From contig NZ_SJOH01000009.1 in assembly GCF_004331285.1 (NCBI RefSeq), forward strand, positions 1 through 64,000: a stretch of 64,000 nucleotides of DNA. Reading direction: 5' to 3'. The position numbers and the translations under genes are program-made. A model generated the notes under the pieces. That model was given only the letters and a program-made list of their open reading frames with translations. It searched no databases and was not told the DNA's origin. The stretch is from Acinetobacter sp. ANC 3781. GTDB taxonomy: Bacteria; Pseudomonadota; Gammaproteobacteria; Pseudomonadales; Moraxellaceae. Positions 7,552 through 17,432 of this stretch are shown one piece after another; positions within the stretch are counted from its first letter, which is position 1, and the number at the start of each line of letters is the position of its first letter.

Positions 7552-10191
7552 TTAAGTCAATTGAGCAGCAGCAATTTTCTTGGTATCTACATTCGCAGCA
7601 GCGTCTGTGTACTCGCCCATCTTGTCGAAGCTTAAGTATTGATAGATGTCAGCTGACATGCTGTCAATTTGAGCTGCATACTGTTGGTATTCTTCTGGAG
7701 TTGGTAATTTACCAAGTACAGCAGCAACAGAAGCAAGTTCAGCAGAAGCTAAGTAAACGTTCGCGCCTTGACCTAGACGGTTCGGGAAGTTACGAGTAGA
7801 AGTCGATACACAAGTCGTGTTCGGAGCTACACGCGCCTGGTTACCCATACATAATGAACAACCTGGCATTTCAGTACGCGCGCCAGCTTTACCATAAATG
7901 TTATAGAAACCTTCTTCCATCAACTGATGTTCGTCCATACGCGTAGGTGGAGCAATCCACAAACGAGTTGAAAGTACGCCACCAGGAACTTTCTCAAGTA
8001 ACTTACCAGTTGCGCGGAAGTGCCCGATGTTCGTCATACATGAACCAACGAATACTTCGTCAATTTTCACGCCTTGAACGTCAGAAAGAAGTTTCGCATC
8101 ATCTGGATCGTTCGGACAGCAAAGAACAGGTTCTTTAATGTCAGCAAGATCGATTTCATATACTTTAGTGTATTCAGCATCAGCATCAGCTTTAAGAAGT
8201 GATGGATTCGCCAACCATTTTTCCATATTCTCAACACGACGAGCCATAGTACGCGCATCGCCATAACCTTCAGAAATCATCCACTTCAACATAGTGATGT
8301 TTGAACGAAGGTATTCAGCAACTTTCTCTTCAGAAAGCGTGATAGAACAACCAGCAGCTGAACGTTCAGCAGAAGCATCAGAAAGTTCGAACGCTTGCTC
8401 AACAGTTAAGTCAGTTTCCATTTCTGTTAAGTCGATCTCTAGAATACGACCAGAGAAGATATTTTTCTTACCTTTCTTCTCTACAGTTAAGTCACCCGCT
8501 TGGATTGCGTAGTAAGGAATTGCATGTACTAGGTCACGTAGCGTGATACCAGGCTGCATTTTACCTTTGAACTTCACAAGAACAGATTCAGGCATGTCTA
8601 ATGGCATAACACCAGTCGCAGCAGCAAACGCTACCAGACCAGAACCCGCCGGGAATGAGATACCAATTGGGAAACGAGTATGCGAGTCACCACCAGTACC
8701 AACAGTATCTGGAAGAAGCATACGGTTTAGCCAAGAGTGAATAATACCATCACCTGGGCGTAAAGACACACCACCACGGTTCATGATGAAATCAGGAAGC
8801 GAGTGTTGCATTTGAACGTCAACTGGTTTTGGATACGCAGCTGTATGACAGAAAGATTGCATAACAAGGTCAGCAGAGAAACCTAGGCAAGCCAAGTCTT
8901 TCAATTCGTCACGAGTCATTGGACCAGTTGTATCTTGCGAACCAACAGTGGTCATCTTAGGTTCACAGTAAGTACCTGGAAGTACACCTTGACCTTCAGG
9001 AAGACCACAAGCGCGACCAACCATTTTCTGTGCTTGAGTGAAACCTTTGCCAGTTGCAGCAGGTTGAACCGGAACACGGAACAAGGTAGATACTGGGAGA
9101 CCTAAAGCTTCACGAGCCTTAGTCGTCAAACCACGACCAACGATCAGGTTAATACGACCACCAGCACGAGCTTCGTCTAGAAGTACAGGTGTTTTAAGTT
9201 CAGCTTCAGCAATTACCGCACCGTCTTTAGACGCAGTAACTTTCGCAGCAGCATGATCAATTTTAAGAACGATTTCATCGCCCATGTTCATGTTGGCAAC
9301 GTCGATCTCGATCGGCAACGCACCAGCGTCTTCCATCGTGTTGAAGAAAATTGGAGCGATTTTAGAACCTAGGCAGTAACCACCGTCTTTTTTGTTCGGG
9401 ATGTGCGGGATATCATCACCAAAGAACCAAAGTACAGAGTTAGTTGCAGATTTACGAGATGACCCCGTACCAACAACGTCACCTACGTAAGCAACTTGGT
9501 TGCCTTTCGCGATAAGTTCTTTGATTTGGTTAAGTGGACCCACTTCACCAGGAATTTCTGGGTTGATCCCGTCACGTTCGTTTTTCAACATCGCATTTGC
9601 ATGTAATGGGATGTCTGGACGGCTCCAAGCATCTTGAGCTGGAGACAAGTCATCTGTATTTGTTTCGCCAGTTACTTTGAAAACTGTCAATTTAATTTCA
9701 GATGGAACGTCTGGACGAGTCGTAAACCATTCAGCATCAGCCCAAGACTGCATAACAGCTTGAGCGTTTGCGTTACCCGCTTTTGCTTTATCAGCAACGT
9801 CATGGAACGCATCAAATACAAGAAGCGTTTTTTTCAATGCTTCAGCAGCTAATTCAGCAAGCTCAGCATCGTCAAGTAATGCAACTAAAGGTGCAACGTT
9901 ATAACCACCAAGCATAGTACCTAGTAAGTAAACCGCACGTTCTTTAGAAATAAGTGGAGAAGTCGCTTCACCTTTTGCTAAAGCAGCCAAGAAAGCAGCT
10001 TTAACATAAGCAGCTTGGTCAACACCTGCAGGAACACGGTTTTCTAGCAAATCAACTAAAAATGCTTCTTCACCAGCTGGTGGATTTTTTAACAGTTCTA
10101 CCAAGTCAGCTGTTTGAGCATCATCAAGTGGCTTCGGTGGGACTCCGAGTGCGGCACGTTCTTCAACGTGTTGGCGGTAAGCTTCTAGCAC
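7552..10191 (-). CDS. acnB: Aconitate hydratase B
   Basis: AcnB interconverts citrate and isocitrate in the TCA cycle using a [4Fe-4S] cluster. At 879 residues it is slightly longer than the E. coli enzyme. The N-terminal HEAT-like domain is followed by the swivel domain and then the catalytic domains, the order peculiar to AcnB. Cluster-ligand cysteines are visible in VGSCMTNIGHFR and in GCSLCMGNQARV. The start is GTG with GAGGA upstream. The gene stands alone, ends with its own terminator and has codon use typical of a well expressed gene. In other bacteria apo-AcnB also binds mRNA when iron is low; nothing in the sequence tests that here. Confidence 0.97.
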   Translation of the reverse strand: MLEAYRQHVEERAALGVPPKPLDDAQTADLVELLKNPPAGEEAFLVDLLENRVPAGVDQAAYVKAAFLAALAKGEATSPLISKERAVYLLGTMLGGYNVAPLVALLDDAELAELAAEALKKTLLVFDAFHDVADKAKAGNANAQAVMQSWADAEWFTTRPDVPSEIKLTVFKVTGETNTDDLSPAQDAWSRPDIPLHANAMLKNERDGINPEIPGEVGPLNQIKELIAKGNQVAYVGDVVGTGSSRKSATNSVLWFFGDDIPHIPNKKDGGYCLGSKIAPIFFNTMEDAGALPIEIDVANMNMGDEIVLKIDHAAAKVTASKDGAVIAEAELKTPVLLDEARAGGRINLIVGRGLTTKAREALGLPVSTLFRVPVQPAATGKGFTQAQKMVGRACGLPEGQGVLPGTYCEPKMTTVGSQDTTGPMTRDELKDLACLGFSADLVMQSFCHTAAYPKPVDVQMQHSLPDFIMNRGGVSLRPGDGIIHSWLNRMLLPDTVGTGGDSHTRFPIGISFPAGSGLVAFAAATGVMPLDMPESVLVKFKGKMQPGITLRDLVHAIPYYAIQAGDLTVEKKGKKNIFSGRILEIDLTEMETDLTVEQAFELSDASAERSAAGCSITLSEEKVAEYLRSNITMLKWMISEGYGDARTMARRVENMEKWLANPSLLKADADAEYTKVYEIDLADIKEPVLCCPNDPDDAKLLSDVQGVKIDEVFVGSCMTNIGHFRATGKLLEKVPGGVLSTRLWIAPPTRMDEHQLMEEGFYNIYGKAGARTEMPGCSLCMGNQARVAPNTTCVSTSTRNFPNRLGQGANVYLASAELASVAAVLGKLPTPEEYQQYAAQIDSMSADIYQYLSFDKMGEYTDAAANVDTKKIAAAQLT

Positions 10192-10435
10192 GGTGTTATT
10201 CCTCTTTTTTAAAAAATTACCTGTGAATTCCAGCTTCTATAAAGCTTCACAAATAATATGGACTGCCAAATTTTACTAAAATTCCAGTTAAAAGTTAATG
10301 CAACTAGAGTGTTTCTTTATGATGTCCATTATTTAGTATCTAAATGATGCCCATATTGATCACTCAATGATCAAGCCCACCCCAATGTACAGCTTTAATC
10401 AGGATGATAATTAACTTTTGACTGAAACTCATACA
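10192..10435. other. acnB upstream region
   Basis: A spacer of about 245 bases between acnB and the terminator of the next minus-strand gene. It should hold the acnB promoter, but I could not single out convincing -35 and -10 boxes. Confidence 0.4.
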
Positions 10436-10460
10436 TAAAAAAGGCAACCTAATGTTGCCC
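10436..10460 (-). terminator. Terminator of the 89-aa gene
   Basis: The stem GGCAAC/GTTGCC (10443-10459) is followed on the minus strand by a run of T. It lies 28 bases after the stop at 10488. Confidence 0.75.
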
Positions 10461-10487
10461 TCTTCTTAAAAAGAAAAATATTCAACC

Positions 10488-10757
10488 TTAGTGGACTGTC
10501 GTTGCATTCATGTATTTACGTAAATCTTCGCGACAACCTTCAAATTTAACCTGAATTTCATCTTCATGCAGCATAGCATGCTCTGCGCTGGCAAATGAAA
10601 TATGAACCTGATAAAGCTTCGTTTCTTGATCAATTATGTGTCGAAGATAGACTTTATCGCCCAAACTGAGTACGTAGTGACTGCCACCCATCACGATAAC
10701 ACCCTGTTCATCTTCTAAGAGCAAGTCTGCATTATGTAAATAACCCACGACATCCAT
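10488..10757 (-). CDS. Conserved-looking hypothetical 89-aa protein
   Basis: The ATG at 10757 has AAGGAG at ideal spacing, so the longer frame starting at 10799 is rejected. The product MDVVGYLHNADLLLED... is a small beta-rich soluble protein. It has a GGSHYVLSLGDKVYLRH segment and a C-terminal region with CREDLRKYMNATT. No signal peptide is present and no family is recognised. It has its own terminator, so it is a single-gene unit between acnB and the lipoprotein gene. Confidence 0.7.
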   Translation of the reverse strand: MDVVGYLHNADLLLEDEQGVIVMGGSHYVLSLGDKVYLRHIIDQETKLYQVHISFASAEHAMLHEDEIQVKFEGCREDLRKYMNATTVH

Positions 10758-10900
10758 ATAGCGCTCCTTAGTTTTTTTGTAGTTATTTTTATTATTCACT
10801 ATTTGTATAAGCTTTTCTATATTTATGATTTACTCAAATGTCACAATTTATACCGGCTATACTTAGGCTATTTTAAAGCCTTAAGATAACGATAAATATA

Positions 10901-10924
10901 AAAAAACCGTTCTTTAGAACGGTT
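10901..10924 (-). terminator. Terminator overlapping the lipoprotein stop codon
   Basis: The stem AAACCGTTCT/AGAACGGTTT is followed by T on the minus strand. The TAA stop of the lipoprotein gene (10914-10916) lies at the hairpin tip, so the last codons form one arm. Confidence 0.8.
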
Positions 10925-11273
10925 TGTAGTCTGGCATTTTATCGTGCGGAGTCGCGATACATTTTTCTGTAATTTTTTGCTTGAACTGATTACGACTTGC
11001 TTCGGGATCTGCAGTAATCTCAGCTAATGGAAATGCATAGACTTGTTCAACAATATCCAAGATGAACGTTTTTGTCGTTTCATCTTCAATTTTATTGGCA
11101 TGTTCTAACGCCGCTGCTTTATCAATAGCATTCTGACGGTCATACATAATCGTGTTTGCAGCATTTCCCACACTTTTACAATAACCCATCCACTGCTCTT
11201 CGGCGGTTAGCGGTTTTTTTTCAGCACAACCTACTAAAGCAACCAATACTACTAAAGTGAATAACTTATTCAT
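10914..11273 (-). CDS. Small lipoprotein, hypothetical
   Basis: The ATG at 11273 follows a strong AGGAGAAGG site; the longer frame from 11354 is not needed. The N-terminus MNKLFTLVVLVALVGCAEKK is a typical lipoprotein signal, with lipobox LVGC and Cys-16 as the predicted lipidated residue. The mature part of about 104 residues is helical and charged and carries two further cysteines, in GYCKSVG and EKCIATP. Those two could form a disulfide in the periplasm. The function is unknown. The gene is monocistronic, and its terminator hairpin includes the stop codon. Confidence 0.8.
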   Translation of the reverse strand: MNKLFTLVVLVALVGCAEKKPLTAEEQWMGYCKSVGNAANTIMYDRQNAIDKAAALEHANKIEDETTKTFILDIVEQVYAFPLAEITADPEASRNQFKQKITEKCIATPHDKMPDYKPF

Positions 11274-11377
11274 GAACCTTCTCCTATTCCCACCATCATA
11301 ATCAAAGTTAAGGAAAATATGAAATAACTCATCCTTTATACAAGGAAAAACCAAGCTTTAAACTTAAACGAAAAGCA

Positions 11378-11408
11378 TAAAAAAAGCCTAATCTGTGTAG
11401 ATTAGGCT
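11378..11408 (-). terminator. Terminator of the tRNA-fMet gene
   Basis: The perfect stem AGCCTAATCT/AGATTAGGCT with loop GTGT is followed on the minus strand by six or seven T. It lies about 22 bases past the tRNA 3' end. Confidence 0.75.
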
Positions 11409-11429
11409 ATAAACTGTGTATTCTTTCGT

Positions 11430-11506
<77 letters not shown>

Positions 11507-12074
11507 TCAACGAGTTAGCTTTATACGCCCTAAATCATAACAAAGCAAACTTTATTCAATTTCAATTAAAAAATAACGTTTTTGAGCATTCATAATCCTA
11601 ACTAAATTCTGAATACAAAATCACTGGGTGAATAATAAAAATATAATCAAAGCTGGTTAAAGTCAGTCACTCAGTATTTTTGAATGCATCAAATAACCAA
11701 TCAAAAATAAGTCACGTCATATTTTTAAATAAAAAGCAGTTTAAAACTATGGAATAGAATCTAAGCATTCTTTCAACTCAAAAAAAACCAAGCAGAATCA
11801 AAAGATAAATTATTGATTTACTAAATATAATTATTTGCTTACACATACCAGCCATAAAAACCATCAATAGATAAAGATTTACTTGCATATTCTTAAATAC
11901 ACCTGTATTCTTTATCTTAACTAGAAAAATAGTTTTGTTCTGGTAAATCTTTTTGTATTTCGCAGTTTTAGTCATAATCCTTCGTTTTTCAGATTTAAAG
12001 TTCCATTCTTATTTTCAAGTTAACACCGGGTTTTTAAATAAACCAAAAATATTAAAGTTTTATAGGATTGTATT
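11507..12074. other. Spacer between tRNA-fMet and the cold-shock gene
   Basis: Very AT-rich, with no credible gene; the minus-strand ORF 11778-11975 has low-complexity hydrophobic content and no Shine-Dalgarno. The part nearest 12074 is probably an untranslated leader of the cold-shock gene, as is common in this family. Confidence 0.4.
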
Positions 12075-12284
12075 ATGTCTAATACTGTTAAAGGTACTGT
12101 TAAGTGGTTCAACGAAACTAAAGGTTTCGGTTTTATTCAACAAGAAAACGGTCCTGACGTTTTTGCTCATTTCAGCGAAATCGCTAACTCTGGTTTCAAA
12201 ACTTTGGCTGAAGGCCAACAAGTTGAATTCAGCATCACTCAAGGTCAAAAAGGCCCGAATGCTGTAAACATCGTAGCACTATAA
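12075..12284 (+). CDS. Cold-shock-domain protein (CspA family)
   Basis: This is a 69-residue single cold-shock domain that binds single-stranded RNA and DNA and keeps RNA unfolded. RNP1 is seen as KGFGFI and RNP2 as [14 protein letters not shown] is the usual first strand. The start has AGGA upstream. An AT-rich leader precedes it and a strong terminator follows at 12325-12352, so it is a monocistronic, probably highly expressed gene. Which cold-shock paralogue it is cannot be decided. The ORFs at 11953-12267 and 12060-12248 are shadows of it. Confidence 0.93.
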   Translation: MSNTVKGTVKWFNETKGFGFIQQENGPDVFAHFSEIANSGFKTLAEGQQVEFSITQGQKGPNAVNIVAL

Positions 12285-12324
12285 TTCTAAAATTATTCTT
12301 ACTTTAGTAAGATAGTTTAAGAGT

Positions 12325-12352
12325 AAAAAGCGAGAGTCCACTCTCGCTTTTT
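12325..12352 (+). terminator. Cold-shock gene terminator
   Basis: The stem AGCGAGAGT/ACTCTCGCT with a CC loop is followed by five T, just after the cold-shock gene. Confidence 0.85.
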
Positions 12353-12589
12353 CACATCTGAGCTTTATAAAAATATTTTTTCTATAATAAATAAGAACTT
12401 TATTATCAAATGTCTCCTTTTGAATTTTTAACTCCCCTTATTCCAATTTTTATATTTAAATCCTACGCTAGTATTTAATTTACAAAAACAGTATATTTAA
12501 TCATCAACTAGGGTATATGTTTAATTTACCTTTTATACCCCTCGTCAACTACCTCAATGTTATTAAATATGGATTAGTAGCGAACGTAT

Positions 12590-12724
12590 ATGCTGTTTAA
12601 TTTTACTCATATGTTTTTATTAACTGGGTTGGTCAGTGTCGCAGCAGAGATCTATTTAGGTGACAATTTTTATACGCAGAATTTTAATGATTCTAGCTAC
12701 TACTCTTATTTTTCTAGAATCTAA
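12590..12724 (+). CDS. Possible 44-aa membrane peptide
   Basis: A short frame starting MLFNFTHMFLLTGLVSVAAE has one hydrophobic segment and then an aromatic, asparagine-rich tail ending YYSYFSRI. It has no clear Shine-Dalgarno and no recognised family. It may be the remnant of a longer membrane protein, or chance. Confidence 0.2.
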   Translation: MLFNFTHMFLLTGLVSVAAEIYLGDNFYTQNFNDSSYYSYFSRI

Positions 12725-12754
12725 AAAATTAGATAATGAAATATTTTTATAATT

Positions 12755-12800
12755 CTTAATACTTAATACTTAATACTTAATACTTAATACTTAATACTTA
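12755..12800. repeat. 7-bp tandem repeat (ACTTAAT)n
   Basis: The unit ACTTAAT is repeated perfectly, about 6.6 times. It lies in non-coding DNA about 100 bases downstream of tamB and is followed by ACTTAGATAAATG. The unit length is not a multiple of three and the array is perfect, so it is a likely site of copy-number change. No gene start lies close enough to be switched by it on present evidence. Confidence 0.9.
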
Positions 12801-12895
12801 GATAAATGAAAAGCTGCTCAGCCGTATAGATAAACAACTTTTCAAATCTATTAACAACAAATAAAAGTAATTAAAAAACTATATTTTTTAAAAAC

Positions 12896-15800
12896 TTAGA
12901 ATCTCCAATTATAGAATACGTCTATTGCTCGTTCTAAGGATTGGCTCGCTTCTAAATACAATCGCTTGTTCATTTGATAACGTAAGGTCAACTTATTCAC
13001 GGGTGTAAATACACCTACACCATAACGAATAAACAAATCTGGCGTAATATAACCCGTCACACTGACTTGAGTATCATCACCCGTTCCTTGGGCATCAAGT
13101 GCTAAACCACTCAAGCCAAAAGTACGACCAATTTGATTGGTTAAGGCACGTGTACCCCCCAAGCCCATACTAATTCCTGCGGCAGCAATAGTATTGTTTA
13201 CATCTGACTTAAAGCCTTCTGACTGACTAATACCGCTGGTACCCTCATTAATACGACCAGTAATAATGGCATTTAAAGCTTCTTGTTCAGATAAACCCGC
13301 ATCGTTATAGACCTGAATATTTGGGCTAGTAGCTGTTCCCGTAACCCGCACCCCTACAATACTTCCTTGTACACTTTTATTGGCATCAACGTCTAAGGTT
13401 GGGTTATATAAAGGTCCATTAAAACGGGCAATCGCACGATTCAAATCCAGACTTTGCCCATAGGCTTCAATTTTTACCTTTTGACTAACACCAATTGCAC
13501 CATTGGCACGCATTGCTGTTTCAAGTCCGCGTTGTGATAAGTATAAACGTCCGAGTAGTGGAATACGGCTATCAAAACCTTGGAAAATCACTTGATTGCC
13601 TAGATTCACCATCACATCCGCACGAATATCCCATGGTCGAGCTGCTCTCAATATCGCAAGCTGATCTTGTCCTTCATGAACAATACGTACATCTGATGAA
13701 ACATTGACTACTGGAGCCGAAGCTTCAGGCATTGAAATTAAGGCACGTGGTACTTCAACCTTGCCATTTAAGCTTAACTTTTTCTTGAATGGCAAAACAT
13801 CTAAAGTTAAATCTGGAGTGACTACTGCCGTAATTAACGGTGCTTGGCGAATCAGCAGATTTTCACCTTTTAAATGCAATTGAATACGCGGATCATTTTT
13901 CCAGTCTATATTACCCGTTAATGCCCCTACACCTTGACCACTATTAAATGCGCCGTTAATGCTGGCATGATCTTGTCGAATAGATGAATACACCTGAATA
14001 TTGTTTAAATTCACCGGCAATGAAATCATACTGATAGCACCATCTTTCAGGCGCATTTCACCATTAAATAAAGGTTGAGTCAGTGTTCCTGCGATTTTCC
14101 CTGCAAAAGACAAGGTTCCAGCGAGTGACCTAATATCTTGAATAAAGGGTTTAAAGACTTTGAGTTGTACCTGATCGAAAGCCACTTCACCGCGCATTGG
14201 TTTATCAGCTTTATAAGGATCAATAATCACATTGGCATAACCGGTACCAATTTCCGGAGTTTTAACATCTAAACGAACCTGTAGACCTTCAGATACGCTT
14301 TTCGCAATTAAGCCAATTTCGTTGTAACTTAATGTTGAACCAATATCTTGTGGGTCTTCAGCTGCCAATCCAATCACACCATTGCGTGTTACCAGTCTTG
14401 CATCTATTTTTGGTTTGGCACCTTGTGCCCATGCTGCTTTTGCATAGCCATTCACTTTACCGGTAATTGCCAAACCTTCTGGCATAAATGCAGCAAAATC
14501 ATTTAAATCGACATTTTGGGTAACAAAGGACATATTACCCTTGGTTTTACTGACACGAATCGGCTGATCGAAACATAACTGGCTCTGCTGACTTGACCAA
14601 CAATGCGCACCGACAAACAACTCTGATTTAGCTGAACTGTAAATGACCGAGGCATTTTGACGTTGTACTAATCGAGCACGCAAAGAGTCAAAATCACCTT
14701 TCTGAATCTGCCCCAGCCAATCATTCTGTGCATTAAAACCACCCGCCAATTGCACATAAAATTTGGAAATTCGGTTTTCTGCCTGAACTTTCAAGATGTG
14801 GGCTTTACGAGTGCCTGCCAGTGAAATTTCACCTTTTTGAATCTCAAGCGAACCATTACGTAAACTTTCCATTTTTGCCGTCATGAGCGTTGGAGTAAGT
14901 TCGGAGGTTGGCAATTCACCCTGTACACGTAATTTTTTAACACTGAATAAATTATTAAAACCAAAATCATCTACTGCCAGATTTGCAGTGGCTCGTAAAC
15001 GTGGTTGAGATTGCACATTTAAATAGCCATAAGCACGGCCACGAAGCCCACTATAAATTTCATATAAAGCAGGTGCATTAATTTTTAATCTTAAGTTTTG
15101 TGCATTACCAGTCGCTTGTATCTGGTTTTTTGCATAGGACAGATACAAATTATTGGCTTCAAACTGTTTGGGCAAGAAGCCTTTTTGATTCGAATCAATC
15201 ACCATTGCCAAATTCCCTGTTCCACGAACAGGTTTATTATTAATGATACCGGCCAAATTTAATTTTTCGATATTAATGCGTTTTAGGGTATCCGACCAAA
15301 CTCCTTCAGTTTTCACATTACCAGATAGCTCACCACGTACAGAGGAAACAAAATAATGCGGTTTAAATCGAACCAGAGACGCATTTACATTCCAGCCAAT
15401 GCCATTTTTAAGATTGACTAAACCGCTGGCAAAAATTTTACCTGCAATCCCTGAATGCTGTAATTCAGCAATTTTAATCAATTCAGGTGTACCTGAAACT
15501 TTAAACTTGAGTAAGCCTTCACTTGCCTGAATATGACTTGCATTCAGCGCACCATCATAATTCACAGCAAAACTTTTAAATGTGCCACCTGATTTTTGAT
15601 CGTTGAATAAAATGGCTGCAGTGCTACGTCCAGTTAAACGAACGGTTTCATTGTTATTTTGCTGTGCCAGACGACCGGTCAAGTTAATTGCATTTAAATG
15701 AATAATCTGCTGATTGGGTTTAGCAAACCCATCAGCTTTAACTTGGCCATTTAATAAGTTAACCGGTGCAGCATCAACCACGGTTTGCGGATTAAAATCT

Positions 15801-17410
15801 TTGGCGTTAACAATGGCATTCCATTTTAATTGACGTTTTTCAGTCGGCAACTCAACTTTTGCACTTCCGTTCAAGCTCCCTTTACCTGCCACGTAGCTAA
15901 AGCTTGGTACATTCAGATTATTATTTTTAAGATTGAGCTGTGCCTTATATAAACCTTCAGGCAACATGCCCTTGTCATGTTTAGTTACAGCAGTTGCAAC
16001 ATGAATATCCTGTTTGCCTTCTACCAATGCCAGTTGAACATCGCCTGATTTACTGCTCAACCAACCTACATAGGGTACGGCACGGTCAATATTTTTCCAA
16101 GCAACATTAAGTAGCATAGGATTTGGCTTTTTACCTTTTTGCTCATCTTGATCGAGCTTTAGGTTCCATGTTTCATAACGATCAAAATCAACCAATGCGC
16201 TCAAATGCATACCTTTGTCTAAACTGCCTTTAGAAGCGATTTTGGCATCCAGACTTGGCGGTAAAAAATCTTGAATCACCAGAGGAATCAGTTTGTCTTT
16301 TGGATTAATTTTGTCCAGACGACCCGTCATATCCCAAGTGACTTGGTCTTTCCAGCTCACCACACCTGCGACATTTACGGCGCCATTCATGAGCTGGCCA
16401 TTTAAATTACTAATATCAAGTTGATGGACTAAGTCGGTATGCATGCTACCGTTATATTGACCTTGTGGAATATTTTTGCCACTTAAGTCCGTCGCAACAT
16501 CGATATTTAAACGCTCGATATCACCATTAAATTTCGCTACACCATCTTTAGTAAACAGCTTCTGTTCAGTCATCAATGGCCAGTGATATTGTTTAAACTG
16601 CAACTCCCCAAACATCGGCACATGTTTACGTACCGGATGGACTACGGCCCAACCGGTTAATAAATCCGGTGTATTGGTTGCTACACCCGCTTGAATAGTA
16701 TCTAAGGTGCCTCTGGCAACGACTTTAATATCATGAATATTCAGGCTTTTATTCAGGGATGGTATATTTACATCAGCGACAGCATGTAAAGGATATTTAC
16801 CTTCAAATTTCATATCTCCAGTCGCATTTTTTACTGACAGATACCCCATATCCATGCGGGAATCTTCAAACTTGAGTTCTGTACCGGACCAAAGTGCCTT
16901 ATTTAAATGAATATCATTAAATTTAACGCTGCTCGTTGAGGTTTTAATCATTAAATGATCAATATCAGCGGTATCTAAGCGTAAAACAAAGGGCAAACGG
17001 ATTACACTAAATTTAAAGGCTTCATCACTTGCCGGATTCTTGCTGATAATTTGCAGATTACGTACATCAGCACGATTTAGATGAATTTCTTTGTTTAAGA
17101 TGGCACGCCAGCCCAACGTCACATCGGCACGATCAATTTTAACATCTACAGGTTTTAAGGTAACTAGGATATTTTTTAGAATAATGCCGTGTAAAAGATT
17201 ACCGCTTTCATATTCATAATCAATAATTTTTTGGCTCTGTAAAACCCGGTCCAATAAGAATTTACTGCCTTTATCGGTAGTAAACATCACAGCAAAGGAA
17301 GCAATAAGTAGAACCAGCACTATAAGGAGTGTGACTAACACACTCCTCAAAATACGACGTTTTTTTGGCCGTGGTGTTTCTGTCTCTGGTTGCTGTTCTA
17401 CTTCAGCCAT
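12896..17410 (-). CDS. tamB: TamB, inner-membrane translocation/assembly protein
   Basis: TamB spans the periplasm from the inner membrane to TamA in the outer membrane. It aids insertion of some outer-membrane proteins and is implicated in carrying phospholipids. The 1504-residue protein has one N-terminal helix (about residues 20-44, SVLVTLLIVLVLLIASFAVM). A long body of repeated beta strands follows, forming the lipid-binding groove, and then the C-terminal DUF490/TamB_C domain ending FYNWRF. It starts 22 bases after the tamA stop, so the two form an operon; AGAGAG precedes the ATG. It is longer than the E. coli protein, within the range seen in the family. Confidence 0.95.
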   Translation of the reverse strand: MAEVEQQPETETPRPKKRRILRSVLVTLLIVLVLLIASFAVMFTTDKGSKFLLDRVLQSQKIIDYEYESGNLLHGIILKNILVTLKPVDVKIDRADVTLGWRAILNKEIHLNRADVRNLQIISKNPASDEAFKFSVIRLPFVLRLDTADIDHLMIKTSTSSVKFNDIHLNKALWSGTELKFEDSRMDMGYLSVKNATGDMKFEGKYPLHAVADVNIPSLNKSLNIHDIKVVARGTLDTIQAGVATNTPDLLTGWAVVHPVRKHVPMFGELQFKQYHWPLMTEQKLFTKDGVAKFNGDIERLNIDVATDLSGKNIPQGQYNGSMHTDLVHQLDISNLNGQLMNGAVNVAGVVSWKDQVTWDMTGRLDKINPKDKLIPLVIQDFLPPSLDAKIASKGSLDKGMHLSALVDFDRYETWNLKLDQDEQKGKKPNPMLLNVAWKNIDRAVPYVGWLSSKSGDVQLALVEGKQDIHVATAVTKHDKGMLPEGLYKAQLNLKNNNLNVPSFSYVAGKGSLNGSAKVELPTEKRQLKWNAIVNAKDFNPQTVVDAAPVNLLNGQVKADGFAKPNQQIIHLNAINLTGRLAQQNNNETVRLTGRSTAAILFNDQKSGGTFKSFAVNYDGALNASHIQASEGLLKFKVSGTPELIKIAELQHSGIAGKIFASGLVNLKNGIGWNVNASLVRFKPHYFVSSVRGELSGNVKTEGVWSDTLKRINIEKLNLAGIINNKPVRGTGNLAMVIDSNQKGFLPKQFEANNLYLSYAKNQIQATGNAQNLRLKINAPALYEIYSGLRGRAYGYLNVQSQPRLRATANLAVDDFGFNNLFSVKKLRVQGELPTSELTPTLMTAKMESLRNGSLEIQKGEISLAGTRKAHILKVQAENRISKFYVQLAGGFNAQNDWLGQIQKGDFDSLRARLVQRQNASVIYSSAKSELFVGAHCWSSQQSQLCFDQPIRVSKTKGNMSFVTQNVDLNDFAAFMPEGLAITGKVNGYAKAAWAQGAKPKIDARLVTRNGVIGLAAEDPQDIGSTLSYNEIGLIAKSVSEGLQVRLDVKTPEIGTGYANVIIDPYKADKPMRGEVAFDQVQLKVFKPFIQDIRSLAGTLSFAGKIAGTLTQPLFNGEMRLKDGAISMISLPVNLNNIQVYSSIRQDHASINGAFNSGQGVGALTGNIDWKNDPRIQLHLKGENLLIRQAPLITAVVTPDLTLDVLPFKKKLSLNGKVEVPRALISMPEASAPVVNVSSDVRIVHEGQDQLAILRAARPWDIRADVMVNLGNQVIFQGFDSRIPLLGRLYLSQRGLETAMRANGAIGVSQKVKIEAYGQSLDLNRAIARFNGPLYNPTLDVDANKSVQGSIVGVRVTGTATSPNIQVYNDAGLSEQEALNAIITGRINEGTSGISQSEGFKSDVNNTIAAAGISMGLGGTRALTNQIGRTFGLSGLALDAQGTGDDTQVSVTGYITPDLFIRYGVGVFTPVNKLTLRYQMNKRLYLEASQSLERAIDVFYNWRF

Positions 17411-17432
17411 AATGCTCTCTAAAACTTAAAAA

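Noticed and set aside
11778..12267. ORFs around and across the cold-shock gene
   Set aside because: The left one is low-complexity and hydrophobic with no ribosome site; the others overlap the cold-shock gene in other frames.
12755..12800. CRISPR array
   Set aside because: The units are 7 bp with no spacers, so it is a simple tandem repeat. No CRISPR or cas genes were seen anywhere in the window.
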